Origin: Malus domestica
Lineage: Eukaryota; Streptophyta; Magnoliopsida; Rosales; Rosaceae
Length of the DNA stretch: 64,000 nucleotides
Assembly: GCF_042453785.1 (NCBI RefSeq)
Contig: NC_091671.1
Location: 40,132,501-40,196,500, forward strand
Direction of reading: 5' to 3'
Both the position numbers and the translations under genes were made by a program. Below, one piece after another: positions 1 through 11,012 of the stretch. The stretch's first letter is position 1; each line of letters starts with the position of its first letter. The notes below the pieces were generated by a model, which saw nothing but the letters and a program-made list of their open reading frames with translations, was not told where the DNA came from and did not search any database.

Positions 1-806
1 AAGTACTAGTTATGTGCTTTTTTCAAGAAGCATTTTAAGCGTTTTTTCAAGATTTATTAACATTTTTACTAAGGATTGTTTTTAAAAATATTTTCATCAA
101 AAACGATTTCAATCATCTTAAAAACATATCCAAACGAACTCTAAATTTTCATGTCATAGCGCTTTTGGTGATTTTATACTTTTTAATTATTTTAAAAGCA
201 TTTTCAAGCAGGACTATCTTCCAAACGTCATGAACATGGGGCTAGTCTAGTTGGTAAGTGCGGCCTCACAACCAAGAAGTTGCAGGATTTGTATCATGTG
301 TTCAAGCAATCGTCTTTAGATATAGGGACACAAATGAAGCATAAACAGCCAGAGTATATAAGAACTCCAGTCTCGAGATCGAAAACCCAAAAACCAGTGA
401 GAAATGAACTAGCTTGGTAGAAGAGACTTTCCTATCCCGGCTCGGGATGTATACATCAACCTGACAGGATGTATACATATCCCATCACACGATGTATACA
501 TCCCGGGTAGGAAAGTCCATCCGCTAAAGTAATAACTCGGGGAAAACCCATCATAAAATTGTCAATCGCCATGTGTGGTACATAATCCACAAACGCAAGT
601 CTGAACAGATCTCACTACATTATGAATATTTACACAATAATGTCTACAAATTTGATTTGGAATTTTTGGAAACAATAAATAATCTCTCTGATTTCATATC
701 GGAAGTAGTACGCAAATTTATAAGGTACAAAAGAATACTATCTCCACAACTAGCACAAGGAATACAGAAAACATACAGTGTAACAAATCCTAGTAACACG
801 AGTGAA
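1..806. other. 3' flank of the XXT gene; no gene seen
   Basis: AT-rich DNA with no convincing coding region. The last few hundred bases before 806 are probably the 3' untranslated region of the minus-strand xylosyltransferase gene. A tRNA-like segment lies at about 232-320 and is listed separately. The short decamer-like string gatgtataca recurs three times between 444 and 506, so a small local direct repeat is present. Confidence 0.5.
232..320 (+). repeat. tRNA-derived SINE head (degenerate)
   Basis: The stretch reads ggggctagtctagttggtaa, then gcggcctcacaaccaag and a decayed gcaggatttgtatc. This is the arrangement of the tRNA-like head of plant SINEs: an A box of TAGTCTAGTGGTAAG type, the gcctcacaaccaag linker, and a B box normally of GGTTCGAATC type. 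Here the B box is eroded and no clear 3' end or target duplication is visible. A real tRNA gene is unlikely because the acceptor stem cannot be closed. The family assignment is inference. Confidence 0.45.
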
Positions 807-2156
807 CTAAGAAGACGATACCTTGGCGGCCTTGAATGCCGGATGAAGCAATCCAAGTTCATCCTTAACCTCGAGCGGAATGTTTTTTTGGTTCCTAACT
901 CTCTTAACTCTTCTACTACCCAATGACCGGTGCGCGAAACCATAGATCTGAAGAATCTGATTGTCCCCAAAGTTAAAAGCTCTATCCATCTGCTTCAAGC
1001 ATCTCTCAACAGGGTAATCTGCTAACTTCCCACACGGTTTGCAACCTACGAAATGCGTCACCAGTGGCCACCGGTGGTCGCCCAAACCAGGGCGATAATT
1101 CTCAATCATTTCTTCATATCTATCAACCAAAATCCCCCAATATCCGTGCAAATAATATCCACTCTCAAGATAAACCTTATCACCCCACTTCTGTCTTTGA
1201 GTGGCCAAAATGTAGACCATGGCTGACTGATCATCAGCTTCGAAAACCGGCCTACCCTTCAATTCCTTAGTGAGCACCTTCCCTGCCTCCTCCCTGATTT
1301 TCCCTTTCGGTCCCATCGGAGCCCAAGCATCGAGCATATCCAACGACCACTGCGTATTCCTCAACAAAAAACTCCCGGTATTCAACCCAATCCAACTTTT
1401 CTCATCATAAACCGTCTTGTTCCACCCGTGCATCACAAAGTTGGAATCTTTGTACCTCTCCCATGGCAATTCAAACGCCATATCTGTAAACATTGCATCA
1501 CTATCCATCCACCATAGAAACTCAACCTCCGGGTGAGACAAAAGGAGCTTCCGAATCAACGGAAGCTTGGCCCAGAAACCCGCCATTTCGGCATCCAAAA
1601 GAGCCATATTGTAAAAAACCTCAATCCCATGTAATCTACAATAATCAATTTTGTTCTTAATCGACTTCAACAAGTAATGATCACCTACCGGATTCTCGCA
1701 GGGTTTCGGCGAAGACCCAGTCACAAGAAGCACCCGGGGCTTACCAGGCCCGATGAAATTTGGGAAATTAGGGTTTTCCCTCAGCCATTTCGACCTCAAC
1801 TCGTCCCAATTCGAAATCTTGGGTCCGAGAGTGTATGGCTTATTCGGGTCGACCTGTTCCTCCTCACCTTCATCGACAAGGAGCTTCTTAATATCGAAGG
1901 CGTTGTAGTTGTTGGGGTCCGACGGCGTCGCGTGGACCTCCTCCAGGACGCGGTGGGCCTCCGCCCGCTTGCGGGAGTAGAAGTGGTCGCGAATCTCGAG
2001 GAAGTCCTGCTCCGGGGTTCCGAACTTGCCGGCTCCGATCGTGCCCCGAAGGACGACCACCGTGAGGACGAGGCAGAGGATCGTGACCTTGGAGTGCCGG
2101 AGAGCTCTCTGGATCCGTCGCGATCGTTGAGCTCCCAAGCATTTCTCTAATAACAT
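807..2156 (-). CDS. XXT2: Xyloglucan 6-alpha-xylosyltransferase (GT34, XXT1/XXT2 type)
   Basis: An intact 449-residue, uninterrupted reading frame. The family transfers xylose from UDP-xylose to glucan chains during xyloglucan synthesis in the Golgi lumen. Type II membrane layout: short basic N-terminus, one hydrophobic anchor at about residues 24-42 (start VTILCLVLTVVVL), then a stem and a GT34 catalytic domain. The DxD metal/sugar-nucleotide motif is D218-S-D220 within WWMDSDAMFTD. The HGWNKTVY and THFVGCKPCG blocks typical of the family follow. The N-terminus LLEKCLGAQ and length (XXT1/2 are about 460 residues) fit XXT1/XXT2 rather than the longer XXT3-5 or galactomannan transferases. The absence of an intron also fits that clade. 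The symbol rests partly on the neighbouring genes, which match Arabidopsis XXT2; it could equally be an XXT1/2 co-orthologue. Confidence 0.93.
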   Translation of the reverse strand: MLLEKCLGAQRSRRIQRALRHSKVTILCLVLTVVVLRGTIGAGKFGTPEQDFLEIRDHFYSRKRAEAHRVLEEVHATPSDPNNYNAFDIKKLLVDEGEEEQVDPNKPYTLGPKISNWDELRSKWLRENPNFPNFIGPGKPRVLLVTGSSPKPCENPVGDHYLLKSIKNKIDYCRLHGIEVFYNMALLDAEMAGFWAKLPLIRKLLLSHPEVEFLWWMDSDAMFTDMAFELPWERYKDSNFVMHGWNKTVYDEKSWIGLNTGSFLLRNTQWSLDMLDAWAPMGPKGKIREEAGKVLTKELKGRPVFEADDQSAMVYILATQRQKWGDKVYLESGYYLHGYWGILVDRYEEMIENYRPGLGDHRWPLVTHFVGCKPCGKLADYPVERCLKQMDRAFNFGDNQILQIYGFAHRSLGSRRVKRVRNQKNIPLEVKDELGLLHPAFKAAKVSSS

Positions 2157-3245
2157 AGCTAAAATTTCAAACTCAATTGAACATAAATAAATTGGGGATT
2201 TTGGGAAATTTTGGTGGGCGGGGGAGTGGCAGTGGAAACCCTAGAATCCAGAATTTTGACAGAATTGGATTTCGTACAAAGATTTCTAAGCTAATGTCGG
2301 ATATTTGTACCATGTTTAAAATGGTACGGCAAATGATAATTAAAATGGTACGGCAGCTGAAAGAAACAGACCAAACAAAAACACCAACTGACAAATGTTT
2401 TGTGGTTTGGGCCTTTAGAGTTTGGACCCACTTGAGAGGACGATTAGGCCCACTATCATCCGTTTAAGGGCAAAAATAATGCATGAATACAGGTTAGGGT
2501 TAGTTCGTCTGTCCTTTTGCACTCGAGTTTCATTTCTCTCCTTACATAATAGAGTGATTTAAAAGGTAGAACACTACTTGGCTGCTGAACTCTGCTAATA
2601 CCCAATCACATTTCGACACGTGTCTAAATACTTGAAGTTGTAAACACATATTAAACACGTGTTCAATTGTCATTTGGTATGAGCAGGAGTGGCCGTTGAA
2701 TTTTCAGCAGTCAAGTAGTGTCCTAAAAAGTTGCTTGACTATTTATTTATATGTAATGAATAATTTCTCATTGGCTGTTAATCTCCTGCCCTTTGATGTC
2801 AAGAAAAATTTCTGCAAGAGCATACCCTTGTGTCGTTGATCTATCTAACGAGACATGAACCAAAGCTTCGTGAACAATCGTGACCATATGATTGAAGAAG
2901 TTTATGCACACATGTCAAAATTGAACGGATATCTTCTGGTTTACCATGTTACGTTTAAAAAATGCAAAAGTAAGTCTATAATTTGCTTCCTTAAGCATTC
3001 ATCTTGGCCACTGGAATCTTGGATAATCTGCTTCCTTAAGCATTACTTTCAAACTGGCTCCGTTTACAGGGCAATGTCATCTCCAATTCGCGAAACTACG
3101 CGCTTTCCAGGTGCAATCAGATCCTCAAATTCGATTCTGCAAACAGTACATTCTAACCCGAAAATGTGACAGAAGTGATAACATCTTGATGACCAAGGAA
3201 TTGGAAAAGTAGAAAGATATTCTGCTGAATAATCCTTACAAGGAG
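2157..3245. other. Spacer between the XXT gene start and the AlkB-like gene end
   Basis: About 1.1 kb holding the promoter side of the minus-strand XXT gene and, nearer 3245, the 3' flank of the AlkB-like gene. It contains one small inverted-repeat element (2567-2725). The open frames here, such as the plus-strand frame at 2855-3169, have no recognisable similarity and sit in the probable 3' flank of the AlkB-like gene. No further gene is seen. Confidence 0.5.
2567..2725. mobile_element. Small MITE
   Basis: Terminal inverted repeats are visible: TAGAACACTACTTGGCTGC on the left and, reverse-complemented, TAGGACACTACTTGACTGC on the right, with only two mismatches. The flanks read AAAAGG and AAAAGT, a possible imperfect target duplication. 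There is no coding capacity over about 159 bp. The superfamily is not clear. Confidence 0.6.
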
Positions 3246-5724
3246 CTACTCAACTTGGCAGAGCTTCCTCAGGGTTATGGAGATTCTCCTCGTCTGAGTT
3301 AGTTCCTCCCCTTCCCACTTCTGAATTCCAGGCGTGCGGTTGATCTCGTGCTTCCAATGGTATCGCGCTTCTCCTGACATGAAAATTAGGGATCCGGGGG
3401 TAAGGTAAACTGGAATCTTGGCCACAGGGGGATCATTTTCCCTACTTGTTCCTTCAACTTGACTAAAATCCATCACACATGACGACTCCAGGGAGAGAAT
3501 GGCAATTCCATCTTCGAAGCGCATGAGATCAACGTGCGCACAGATTCCCTGCACGGAAACGCAGGCAGAGGATGTCAATCTCGATTGTTAATTCTTCTGA
3601 TAGCAGTGCATCAAATCTGCATGGTTGGTGATCAAACAAAAACTTGCACTTGTTCGAAGAACGCGGCATTATGCTAGTATTTTAGATACAAATCAACATC
3701 GTCAACTCAATTATTTTCTCACGCAATAAATCTAAGTAAGAAGAGGCAAAATTCATCTCGCACCTCACCCGGTTGGTAAGAATTTAGAATGAGCTGGTCA
3801 AAGAGCGGCTCTCTGCACAAAAGATCGGATGGAAATGGAGAGGCATTCTCCTTCACACCATCATTGCTTCCCAAAACAATAGGATCAAAAACATAGTCAC
3901 TTGCAAGCGCAACCTTGTGAATAGAACGCGAAAGCTCGTCCGCCCATGCTGGAAGATCCCCAAACCTCATTGCCTGCAGGGAAACCAAATTCCTTCAGCT
4001 CGCAATGCACCAATTACCTGGTACTCTTAGCACTTAGGCGGGATAAGACAAGCAGAAAATCAGCCGGTTGCAAACTTCTAATCAAGGTTCTAAAAGACGA
4101 TAGGCGCTAGATGGGAGGCAGGCTAAGCGGATTTAAGTAAATCTATTATATTTCATGTAAATAAATGTCTGTTTATACTTAAAATATGTATAATTTCATC
4201 ATAAACTACAAAATAGAATGTCATACATATTATGAAGTATTGGACATAATGAAAACATGGGGAACGAGCATATAATGTGTGTTCATTTACGTATTCAATG
4301 TCTTTACAATTTATTGAAAAAAAAATGCAATATGCAAGCTATCTATTTTCTATCTGAGTAAGTCGCAACCTAGTCGGTGTCTACGTGGGTCTGGGTGGGC
4401 TAGGCGAGTGCCTCAGCAGGTCTAGACGTCCTTTCTTAATTTTCAAACGCCTAGACATTAATCGGGACGGTGGTCAACAGCCTAGCCCGAGATTTTTAGA
4501 ACAGTGCTTCTAATCAAAGATAGAACCAGCAGGAAATTAACCGCGATTTTTGTACGGCTGGTCATCTGTTTAGTGTCCTCCCAATTCTATTTTTGACTAA
4601 GCGTTTGTAACTTGTTCTGTTTGCGCTTATTTACGCGATTGCAATCTCACATTTACCATTAAGTTTTACAGATATTAGGAAATAAACACCATGCCAATAT
4701 ATAATTTGTATCCTAACATATGAATGTAATATGGGATTATGTGCACCTGATTATGAGAGGCTTGAGTGAACCATCCTTCTGCAACCACAAGTTAACAAGC
4801 CACTGTATGTGAGATCAATGCAGACAACGCTCGAAAGCATCCATACTTCCGGCCGGACAATACGCACAAATAGAAATAGTTCCAAACCTTCAATCGAAAA
4901 CACCTAGATGGAGACTGGACAGCTAAACGAGATATTTATTAGTGTGTCGGAAACACAGTCCAGTTCTATTTACGCCTACTTGTCTCCATACTATATAGGA
5001 AATCTTTAAGAGAATGGATCCCCATTTTTTTATAAAAATGGGGGTTAGTTGTGGGATGCACACTAATCGAACTTTAACGATTCGAATCGTCTATTTTTCA
5101 AGTTGCACTCATAGATCATACTTGCGAAATATTAAACAAATACAAAATGTTTAAGAGAGTTTAAATAAATTAATTAATACTTTGTTATATATATAAGATC
5201 AATAAAATTTTATCTCGATAATTAAGTAGGCAAATAGTTTTGGATTGAGTTAAATTTTTGTAAGAATGGTCTATAAATCGAGACTTACAAAATAGACGGT
5301 TCGGATCGTTGAAGTTCGATGTGAAGTGAACCCACATCTAATTTCCATTTTTTTTTTTTAAAATGAAGATTCCTTTGCATAAAGAAACTGCTATGTGCAT
5401 AGTTAACAGCAAGGCATTTTCCTATACATTACTTGTGACAAAATGAAGCTAAAAGATTTATAGACTATGAGTAAAGAACGAAAACGCACCGTTTTGGATT
5501 GTGGAGAGCAAAGAGGACTGGTGCTGAGGAGAGAGGAAGTCTCTGCACAACCACAGCCCTTTGATTTGTTTGATTGGTTCCCAGAAATGGGTCGGGTCGG
5601 AATCGGATCCATCGCCCGGTTCCCAGTCCTCGCTGTCCGACGAATCGCCGAATACGTGCCGGAGAATTTCTTTGCTCGCAGCATCCATAGTCATAAGCTC
5701 TGATCTTGTCTTTTGACGAGGCAA
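3246..5724 (-). CDS. AlkB-like 2-oxoglutarate/Fe(II) dioxygenase (four exons)
   Basis: Exons by phase and splice sites: 5490-5724, 4747-4778 (a 32-nt micro-exon), 3764-3973 and 3246-3548, giving 259 residues. The micro-exon sits between ttgcag and gtgcac and supplies EGWFTQASHNQ, which joins SSLLSTIQN to AMRFGDLPAW as the family requires. AlkB-family enzymes oxidatively remove alkyl groups from nucleic acids or modify tRNA. The iron ligands are H164-V-D166 in CAHVDLMRF and probably H226 in YHWKHEI; the 2-oxoglutarate motif is R247-x5-R253 in RRISITLR. The protein is short and has neither an RRM nor a methyltransferase domain, so it resembles At4g02485-type proteins rather than full ALKBH8. 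The true substrate is unknown. The start at 5724 (MPRQKTRSEL) could instead be the downstream MTMDAASKEI; nothing seen decides between them. Intron 2 carries a hAT-like element and intron 1 a hairpin MITE. Confidence 0.88.
4083..4506. mobile_element. Non-autonomous hAT-like element in intron 2 of the AlkB-like gene
   Basis: The ends are CAAGGTTCTAAAAG and, reverse-complemented, CACTGTTCTAAAAA. The element is flanked on both sides by the 8-bp direct repeat CTTCTAAT (4075-4082 and 4507-4514), the duplication length of hAT elements. The interior has no coding frame. Both termini carry GC-rich repeats of the taggcg / cgcctag type. Confidence 0.8.
5008..5376. mobile_element. Long-TIR hairpin MITE in intron 1 of the AlkB-like gene
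   Basis: The left part contains gggttagttgtggg, then aatcgaactttaacgattcg and aatcgtctattttt. The right part reverse-complements to aattagatgtggg, then atcgaacttcaacgatccg and aaccgtctatttt. The arms are therefore more than 80 bp long and diverged, with an AT-rich centre. The outer ends (AAGAGAATGG and AAAGGAATC) are approximate and I saw no certain target duplication. Confidence 0.6.
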
Positions 5725-5845
5725 AGCTTAAAAGAGTCAAAAGGTTCCTCTCTGCACTCTGCTCAATCTTAACCATTGATTTGATTGGATGAAAATATCA
5801 AATTTTACTTTTAACCACTGATTTTGACAACTGTAAAATTAGAAC

Positions 5846-6066
5846 AAGAGAGGATTTTTGCCGGATTTTTTTGTGAAGATTTTAGAGATCTTTCAATCAT
5901 ATTTATTCATCGTATATTGTGCGGTCAGTTTTTGTCAGATACTGTTTATATTCAATTTTAAATATAAAAAATACAATGATTTCTGACCACACGATGTACG
6001 ATAAATATATATGATTGGAGGATTTTCAGAATCTTCACAAAAAATATCCGACAAGGATCCTTCTAG
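5846..6066. mobile_element. Mutator-type MITE, family A copy 1
   Basis: The 221-bp inverted-repeat element is flanked by a perfect 9-bp direct repeat AATTAGAAC (5837-5845 and 6067-6075), as Mutator-like elements make. Inner arms: cggattttttTGTGAAGATT on the left against the reverse complement of AATCTTCACAaaaaatatccg on the right. Closer to the centre lies the signature cgtatattgtgcggtcag / ctgaccacacgatgtacg, which the copy at 11291-11497 shares. Confidence 0.8.
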
Positions 6067-6975
6067 AATTAGAACCATAATAACTATCATAGTGTCACAT
6101 GATAACTACAAATTTTCATATTACACACTTTTTAATCGAAACTATTTGTTTATAAAATTAAAAATACCAATCAAATTGCAGATTGTTTAGTCACTTGCCT
6201 AACTCAACAAATATCGCTAACAGATAAGAAGTTCATGATTTCCACACTTAAAAAGTGAAAGGTCTCATATCAACTCACATAGATTTTGTTAATAAAAAAA
6301 AAAAAAAACTCACATAGATGAAACTATGGCGAGTTGTATTATACTTTCCCGTTGCATGAATTAGTCCAAAATTTAAGTTCAATAAAATTCGTTAATCACA
6401 ACAGAACGGGGGAAGACATGCACCTTCGTATATGGACATCGAGTTTAGATTATTTTCGGACCTTTGTGTCCTGTGCCTACGATCAGAAAAATCTGGACTC
6501 TTAGTTTGTATGAAAAATCAGAGCATTTTGTTTGTGAGACGCTAGCAAAATAAATGAATAGAGACGATTGGTTTTAATTTAAGTGATCCAGATTGTGTGA
6601 CGATTAGAGGCAGTAAGATCTAGAATAAATTTGTATATGAATAGTTTAGGGCATGTTTGGTATTTTATTTGAATCTAACTTTTTAAACTTGTTTGTACCA
6701 TACTTAGAGCATCCGTATTTAGATCTCATATAAATACTCGGGGGACTCAAATGTAATTATGTAATAAATGAAGGGGCCAATATGTAATAAGTGAGGAACC
6801 CTTATTCTATAAAATGACTCATCACTCTCCTCATTAAGGAAGCCAAGTTTTAGGCCAAGATTGAGGTTAAGACTTAGACCATGGGAAGAAAGAAAATAGG
6901 CTAGAGAGCACACTGCCTCTAGCCTTCTTGTATATTCACCATTCAAAGTGAAACAATATCAACATCAGTGTGGAC

Positions 6976-7885
6976 CAGGGCCGGTCCAGAGATTTTTTAG
7001 GCCCAGGCCAACGTCAAAAAAAGTGTCCTAACTTCATGTAAGAAAATTATTTATTTTCTCACATAAGACATCGAAAAAATTATACTTAGAAAAACACTTC
7101 AAGCTCAATAATTTAGAAATATAGAAAGACTAATTTATTTTGTATTGAGAGAGGGAAACAAAAAAACTTCGGGCTTACAAGTAGATAGATGAAGAATTTT
7201 GTTTTCCATCTGAACTTTGAATGTGTTTTTGAATAAATCGTGAGATGTTTTTTTCTTATTTACTAACCTTGTCAATATGGGACTAAAAAATAATGATGTT
7301 TTCGAGTCTTTAATTAATATGTATTACTAATGAATAGGCACTAAATTAAACATTTTGATGACACGTCATATAATTTGCAAATTTGATTTACGTATTATTC
7401 TTTGTTGAATATTAGATTTGAATTAAAACGAATATTTAAAAATAACAACTCACATAGCTACTAGATAGTAACTAAAAATAAATTAACAACCAAACAAAAA
7501 TTTGTAAAAATTGAAAAAAAATAAACATGCACATAACATTTCGAACTTAGGACCTCTTGTTAATTTTAAACAACAAAAATCATTGTTTCTAATTAAACTT
7601 CTTGATCCTTTAACCAAATTTTATAAATTTATACTTATAAAAAGAAATTTGTAAAAAATGGAAAGTAAATAAGCACACATGATGTTTTAAACCCAAGACC
7701 TCCTCATTATTTTCAAATGACAAACCACCACTTCTAGTTAAATTTATGTGTCTTTGAACCAAATTTTATAAATTTATACTATTATAAAAACATATATAAA
7801 TATTTCACCCTAATAATTTTGGTGCCTCTAATTTTTTTGGGCCCTGGACGGTCGCCCTACCTGCACTGGGCCTGGGCCGGCCCTG
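6976..7885. mobile_element. Non-autonomous hAT-like element (CAGGGCCGG ends)
   Basis: The left end is CAGGGCCGGTCC; the right end reverse-complements to CAGGGCCGGCCC. The flanks GTGTGGAC (6968-6975) and ATGTGGAC (7886-7893) match at 7 of 8 positions, fitting an aged 8-bp hAT target duplication. Subterminal copies of aggccc / gggcc are visible. The 910-bp interior has no transposase frame. Confidence 0.8.
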
Positions 7886-8170
7886 ATGTGGACATAGCCC
7901 AAACATTGGAGTGAACCACGATACATCTTGTGTTTTTTACTTTCTTGCAGATTCATGATCGAATTTACGTTGTTCCAAGACCCCTCCGGTTTTGTGCATC
8001 AACAAAACTCAAAAACAATTTTCAAGTTTTAGGCCTTAAAAACTTATTTGGTGGGACTATTTTAAGAAACTGAACTCAAAACTAACTTAAAAATATAGTA
8101 TATTATCCAAAAACATAAAAAGTGAGTTTTTAGAGTATTTAAATTTAAACTCACTCACTTTCTCTCCCTC

Positions 8171-8172
<2 letters not shown>

Positions 8173-8222
<50 letters not shown>

Positions 8223-8241
8223 TCTTCTTCTTCTTCTTCTT
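8173..8241 (+). repeat. (CT)n followed by (CTT)n microsatellite
   Basis: About 24 uninterrupted CT units run directly into about seven CTT units. The surrounding 8160-8420 is pyrimidine-rich on the plus strand. The locus would be length-polymorphic. Confidence 0.95.
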
Positions 8242-8811
8242 TGTCTTTTTTTTTTTTTTTAACCTTTTCGTCTCTTATCTAATCTGCTCTCTTCATTCTC
8301 TCGGTTCTTTCTCTCACTCATATTCATCTCGGACTCATCTGATCCTCTCTCTTCTTTCTCTTTCCTTCAATCATCTCTTATTTTCTTTCATCCTCTCTCA
8401 TCTTTCTCTCACTCATGCAACCCTCCCCTCTTTATAGATCTCTTTGTCTAGTTTAAGTCGTAAAATAGATTTAAAAATTTTAAATCGCAAACCAATCAAG
8501 TTTTTGAATCTTAAAGAAAATTGTTTTCAAGAAATGTTTTAAGAAATGATAAAAAATTTCAAATAAAATACTAAACAAATCCTTATTTTCCCAACAAAAC
8601 ATAAATTACTTAATTTCGAATCGACATTTCTAAAAGAGTTCCTATTGGATGCAGGGCGCAGCTCACCGTCGTATCACCAACCTCGTCGCAGACGATTACT
8701 GATTGGATGAAACCAAACAGTGGCCTCGGCCGTCGTGCCGCGCCAAGTTGATGGACATTCGCTTGGGCTTTCGCGCCCATGCAGAGAATCTAATCCTCCT
8801 CCTCTCACCAG

Positions 8812-9066
8812 ACGACGACACGTAACTGTCGCAGTGTCACCCTTAGATGTCCACGTGTCGTCATCTGATAAGACGTCCCCATGCTACCCCAGCGCTTCAT
8901 CTCACCCGTCGAATTATTCCTACCAAAAGTACCAACCAAGCCGGGAAATGCTCCCTTTGACGCATTTGCCACATCCACCATTCTCGAAGCGCCACGTGGA
9001 ACATAACATATAATTCTAGCCGTCGATTTCTTGGAGATTGTCGCCCACGTTGGAATCACCTATAAA
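8812..9066 (+). promoter_or_regulatory. Promoter of the REF/SRPP gene with ACGT-core (ABRE/G-box) motifs and TATA box
   Basis: A TATAAA box lies at 9061-9066, 90 bp upstream of the start codon. Two perfect G-box palindromes CACGTG occur at 8852-8857 (context ccacgtgtcg) and 8993-8998 (gccacgtgga), plus an ACACGT at 8818-8823. These cores are the binding sites of plant bZIP (ABF/AREB) and bHLH factors. Stress- or abscisic-acid-responsive expression is known for several members of this family; that it applies here is inference. Confidence 0.6.
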
Positions 9067-9155
9067 TTTGAAAGAGTCGCAACGCATCCTTTCGTCTTCT
9101 CCGTTTTACTTCAAAATAGTCGAAAGGCATCCAAGGTTTTGAAAGCAGAGCAAAA

Positions 9156-10215
9156 ATGGCGGATTCTGAAGCATCGCAGTCTACAGAAACGGTAACTCTC
9201 TCTCTAACTCCTGTTTGATTGCCGAGAAAGTGATAGAAAAGTTCGATCTTTTCTTTCGGGATGATTAAAATTTTCTGTTGATTTTGATTTTTGAAAAGTT
9301 CTGTTGGTTTTAGAGAACGTGGTAGAAAATTTTTTTTCTTTTCGGAATTATGAAAAAGTTATGTTGATTTTGATTTGGAAAATTTTCTGTTTGGTTGCCG
9401 AGAAAGTGACGGAAAATTTATATTTTGTTCCTTTCGGATCTTGATTTGTAGGTGCGAGTGGACGAGAAGAATCTGAAGTATTTGGAGTTCGTTCAAGTGG
9501 CGTCGATTTACGTGGTGGTGTGCTTCTCGAGCCTCTACGAGTACGCGAAGGAGAACTCCGGTCCGCTTAAACCGGGTGTTCAGACGGTGGAAGGCACCGT
9601 CCGAACCGTAACCGGGCCGGTCTACGAGAAGTTCCACGACCTTCCCTTCCAACTCCTCAGATTTGTCGATCGCAAGGTCAGTCTAAAACCTTAAATTCCG
9701 CCACCATCAAATTTACAGTGTAAACAGTTGTTAATTTTCGATCGCGGTCACGTGCTTTGCAGGTGGACGAGTCCTTGAGCGAGGTGGACCGTCACGTGCC
9801 GGTTCTGGTGAAGCAGGTGTCGAGCCAGGCGCTATCGGTGGCGAGAGCGGTGGAGCGAGGCGGCTTGGTGGACACGGCTAAGAATCTCACCGGGAGCTTG
9901 TACGCTAAATGCGAACCCGTGGCGGAGCAGGTGTACTACAAGTACGAGCCGGTGGCAGAGCAGTACGCCGTGTCGGCTTGGCGCGCGCTGAATCGGCTCC
10001 CGCTGTTTCCGCAGGTGGTTCATATAACGGTCCCCACCGCGTCGTACTGGTCCGACAAGTACAATCGGGCCGTCGGGTACACCGTGAACAGAGGCTACTC
10101 CGTGGCGGCGTATCTGCCGTTGATTCCGACGGAGAGAATTGCCAAGTTGTTTGATGAAGCCGAGAACGGGGTTGCCGTTTCGACGAACGGTGGGGATGTT
10201 GTAGTGGAGCAGTGA
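9156..10215 (+). CDS. REF/SRPP-like lipid-droplet-associated protein
   Basis: Three exons, 9156-9191, 9452-9676 and 9763-10215, all with GT-AG borders and intact phase, give 237 residues. Exon 1 encodes MADSEASQSTET. The rubber elongation factor / small rubber particle protein family coats lipid droplets (LDAPs in non-rubber plants) and rubber particles in latex plants. Supporting blocks: LKYLEFVQVASIYVVVCFSSLYEYAKE near the start (shown only as the start LKYLEFVQV), GPLKPGVQTVEGTVRTVTGP, YEKFHDLPFQLLRFVDRK, the VDESLSEVDRHVP block opening exon 3, LPLFPQVVHITVPTA and YLPLIPTERIAKLF. There is no signal peptide; targeting relies on amphipathic and hydrophobic segments. Length and exon pattern fit the family. 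The start is set by the only upstream ATG that splices in phase. It is a divergent neighbour of the AlkB-like gene. Confidence 0.92.
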
Positions 10216-10523
10216 CGACCGTCGATCTGGGTTGGGGGCTTTATGGTCTTTTGGGATTTTTCGTGCTTTTCCTAGTATGAAGTTTATTTTGGGGCCCCGT
10301 TTTGGAGGTCTTGTTTTGAATTGTAGGCCGACGTGGTAACATCCTAAATGAATCGGAAGAAAATTTTGGTACCAATTTGGCATATTTTAGTACAAGGAAA
10401 GTTTTTAATTATATTCTTTTTATGAATTAATAAATTAATAAGTTTGTTGATTTACACGATCTAGTATTAGTCTCTTTTCACGTCCAAATTTCGATTATAA
10501 CTCGTTTTATATTAGATGATTAT

Positions 10524-10899
10524 GGCCCCGTTTGGGATTGAGGTGATTTTAAAAAAAGCCACTGTGAAAAAAAGCTGAGGGTCATTTTTGTGTTTGGTAA
10601 ACTGAAAAAAAAAGGCTTATTTTGGAAGCTGCTGTGAGAATAAGCTGAAAATCAAAGGAAAAGCCGAAGCTGCTATTTGCTGCTTTGAAAAAAAGCCAGT
10701 TTTTTCAAAGCACACGGAGCTACAGTGCTCCTTTAATGAAAAGACACACTATCATCCTGCTTTTTTTTCCAAAAGCACTTTCACAAAAAAGTTTACCAAA
10801 CACTCTACTGGCTTTATTTCACAGCCGCTTATTCTCACAGCACATCCGCTTATTCTCACAACAGCTTTTTTTCAAAGCACAGCAATACCAAACCAGCCC
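10524..10899. mobile_element. MITE with GGCCCCGTTTGG / GGGCTGGTTTGG ends (family B copy 1)
   Basis: The left end GGCCCCGTTTGGGATTG pairs with the reverse complement of the right end, GGGCTGGTTTGGTATTG. The arms extend inward with repeated gaataagc and tgctttgaaaaaaagc motifs, so most of the 376 bp can fold back. The flank is TAT on both sides, a possible 3-bp target duplication. A related, shorter copy lies at 22801-23014. Confidence 0.7.
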
Positions 10900-11012
10900 T
10901 ATGTTAGGTTGAGCGTGCAACATAGCCAAAATGCAAGAAACGCTATTCTCCGATCTTGAGATAATCTCTTTGCAAGACGTCCACCTTCGAACTAGAAAGT
11001 TATTTGCGTAAA

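Larger units (their letters stand above)
6067..8800. other. Intergenic, AT-rich; no gene seen
   Basis: The spacer lies between the divergent AlkB-like and REF/SRPP genes. It contains a hAT-like element (6976-7885) and a CT/CTT microsatellite (8173-8241). The rest is AT-rich DNA, and frames in it such as the minus-strand frame at 6719-6946 show nothing recognisable. The stretch 8000-8600 has weakly complementary ends (aaaacaattttcaag on the left, cttgaaaacaattttc when the right is reverse-complemented), so it may be a further decayed inverted-repeat element. Confidence 0.5.

Noticed and set aside
236..310. Functional tRNA gene
   Set aside because: Only A-box-like and decayed B-box-like words are present; no cloverleaf or acceptor stem can be formed, so a SINE head is more likely.
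1677..2150. Long plus-strand open frame (157 codons)
   Set aside because: Antisense shadow of the intact XXT coding region; composition is that of the reverse strand of a GC-rich exon.
9832..10383. 183-codon minus-strand frame
   Set aside because: Lies opposite exon 3 of the REF/SRPP gene and extends into its 3' flank; no independent similarity.
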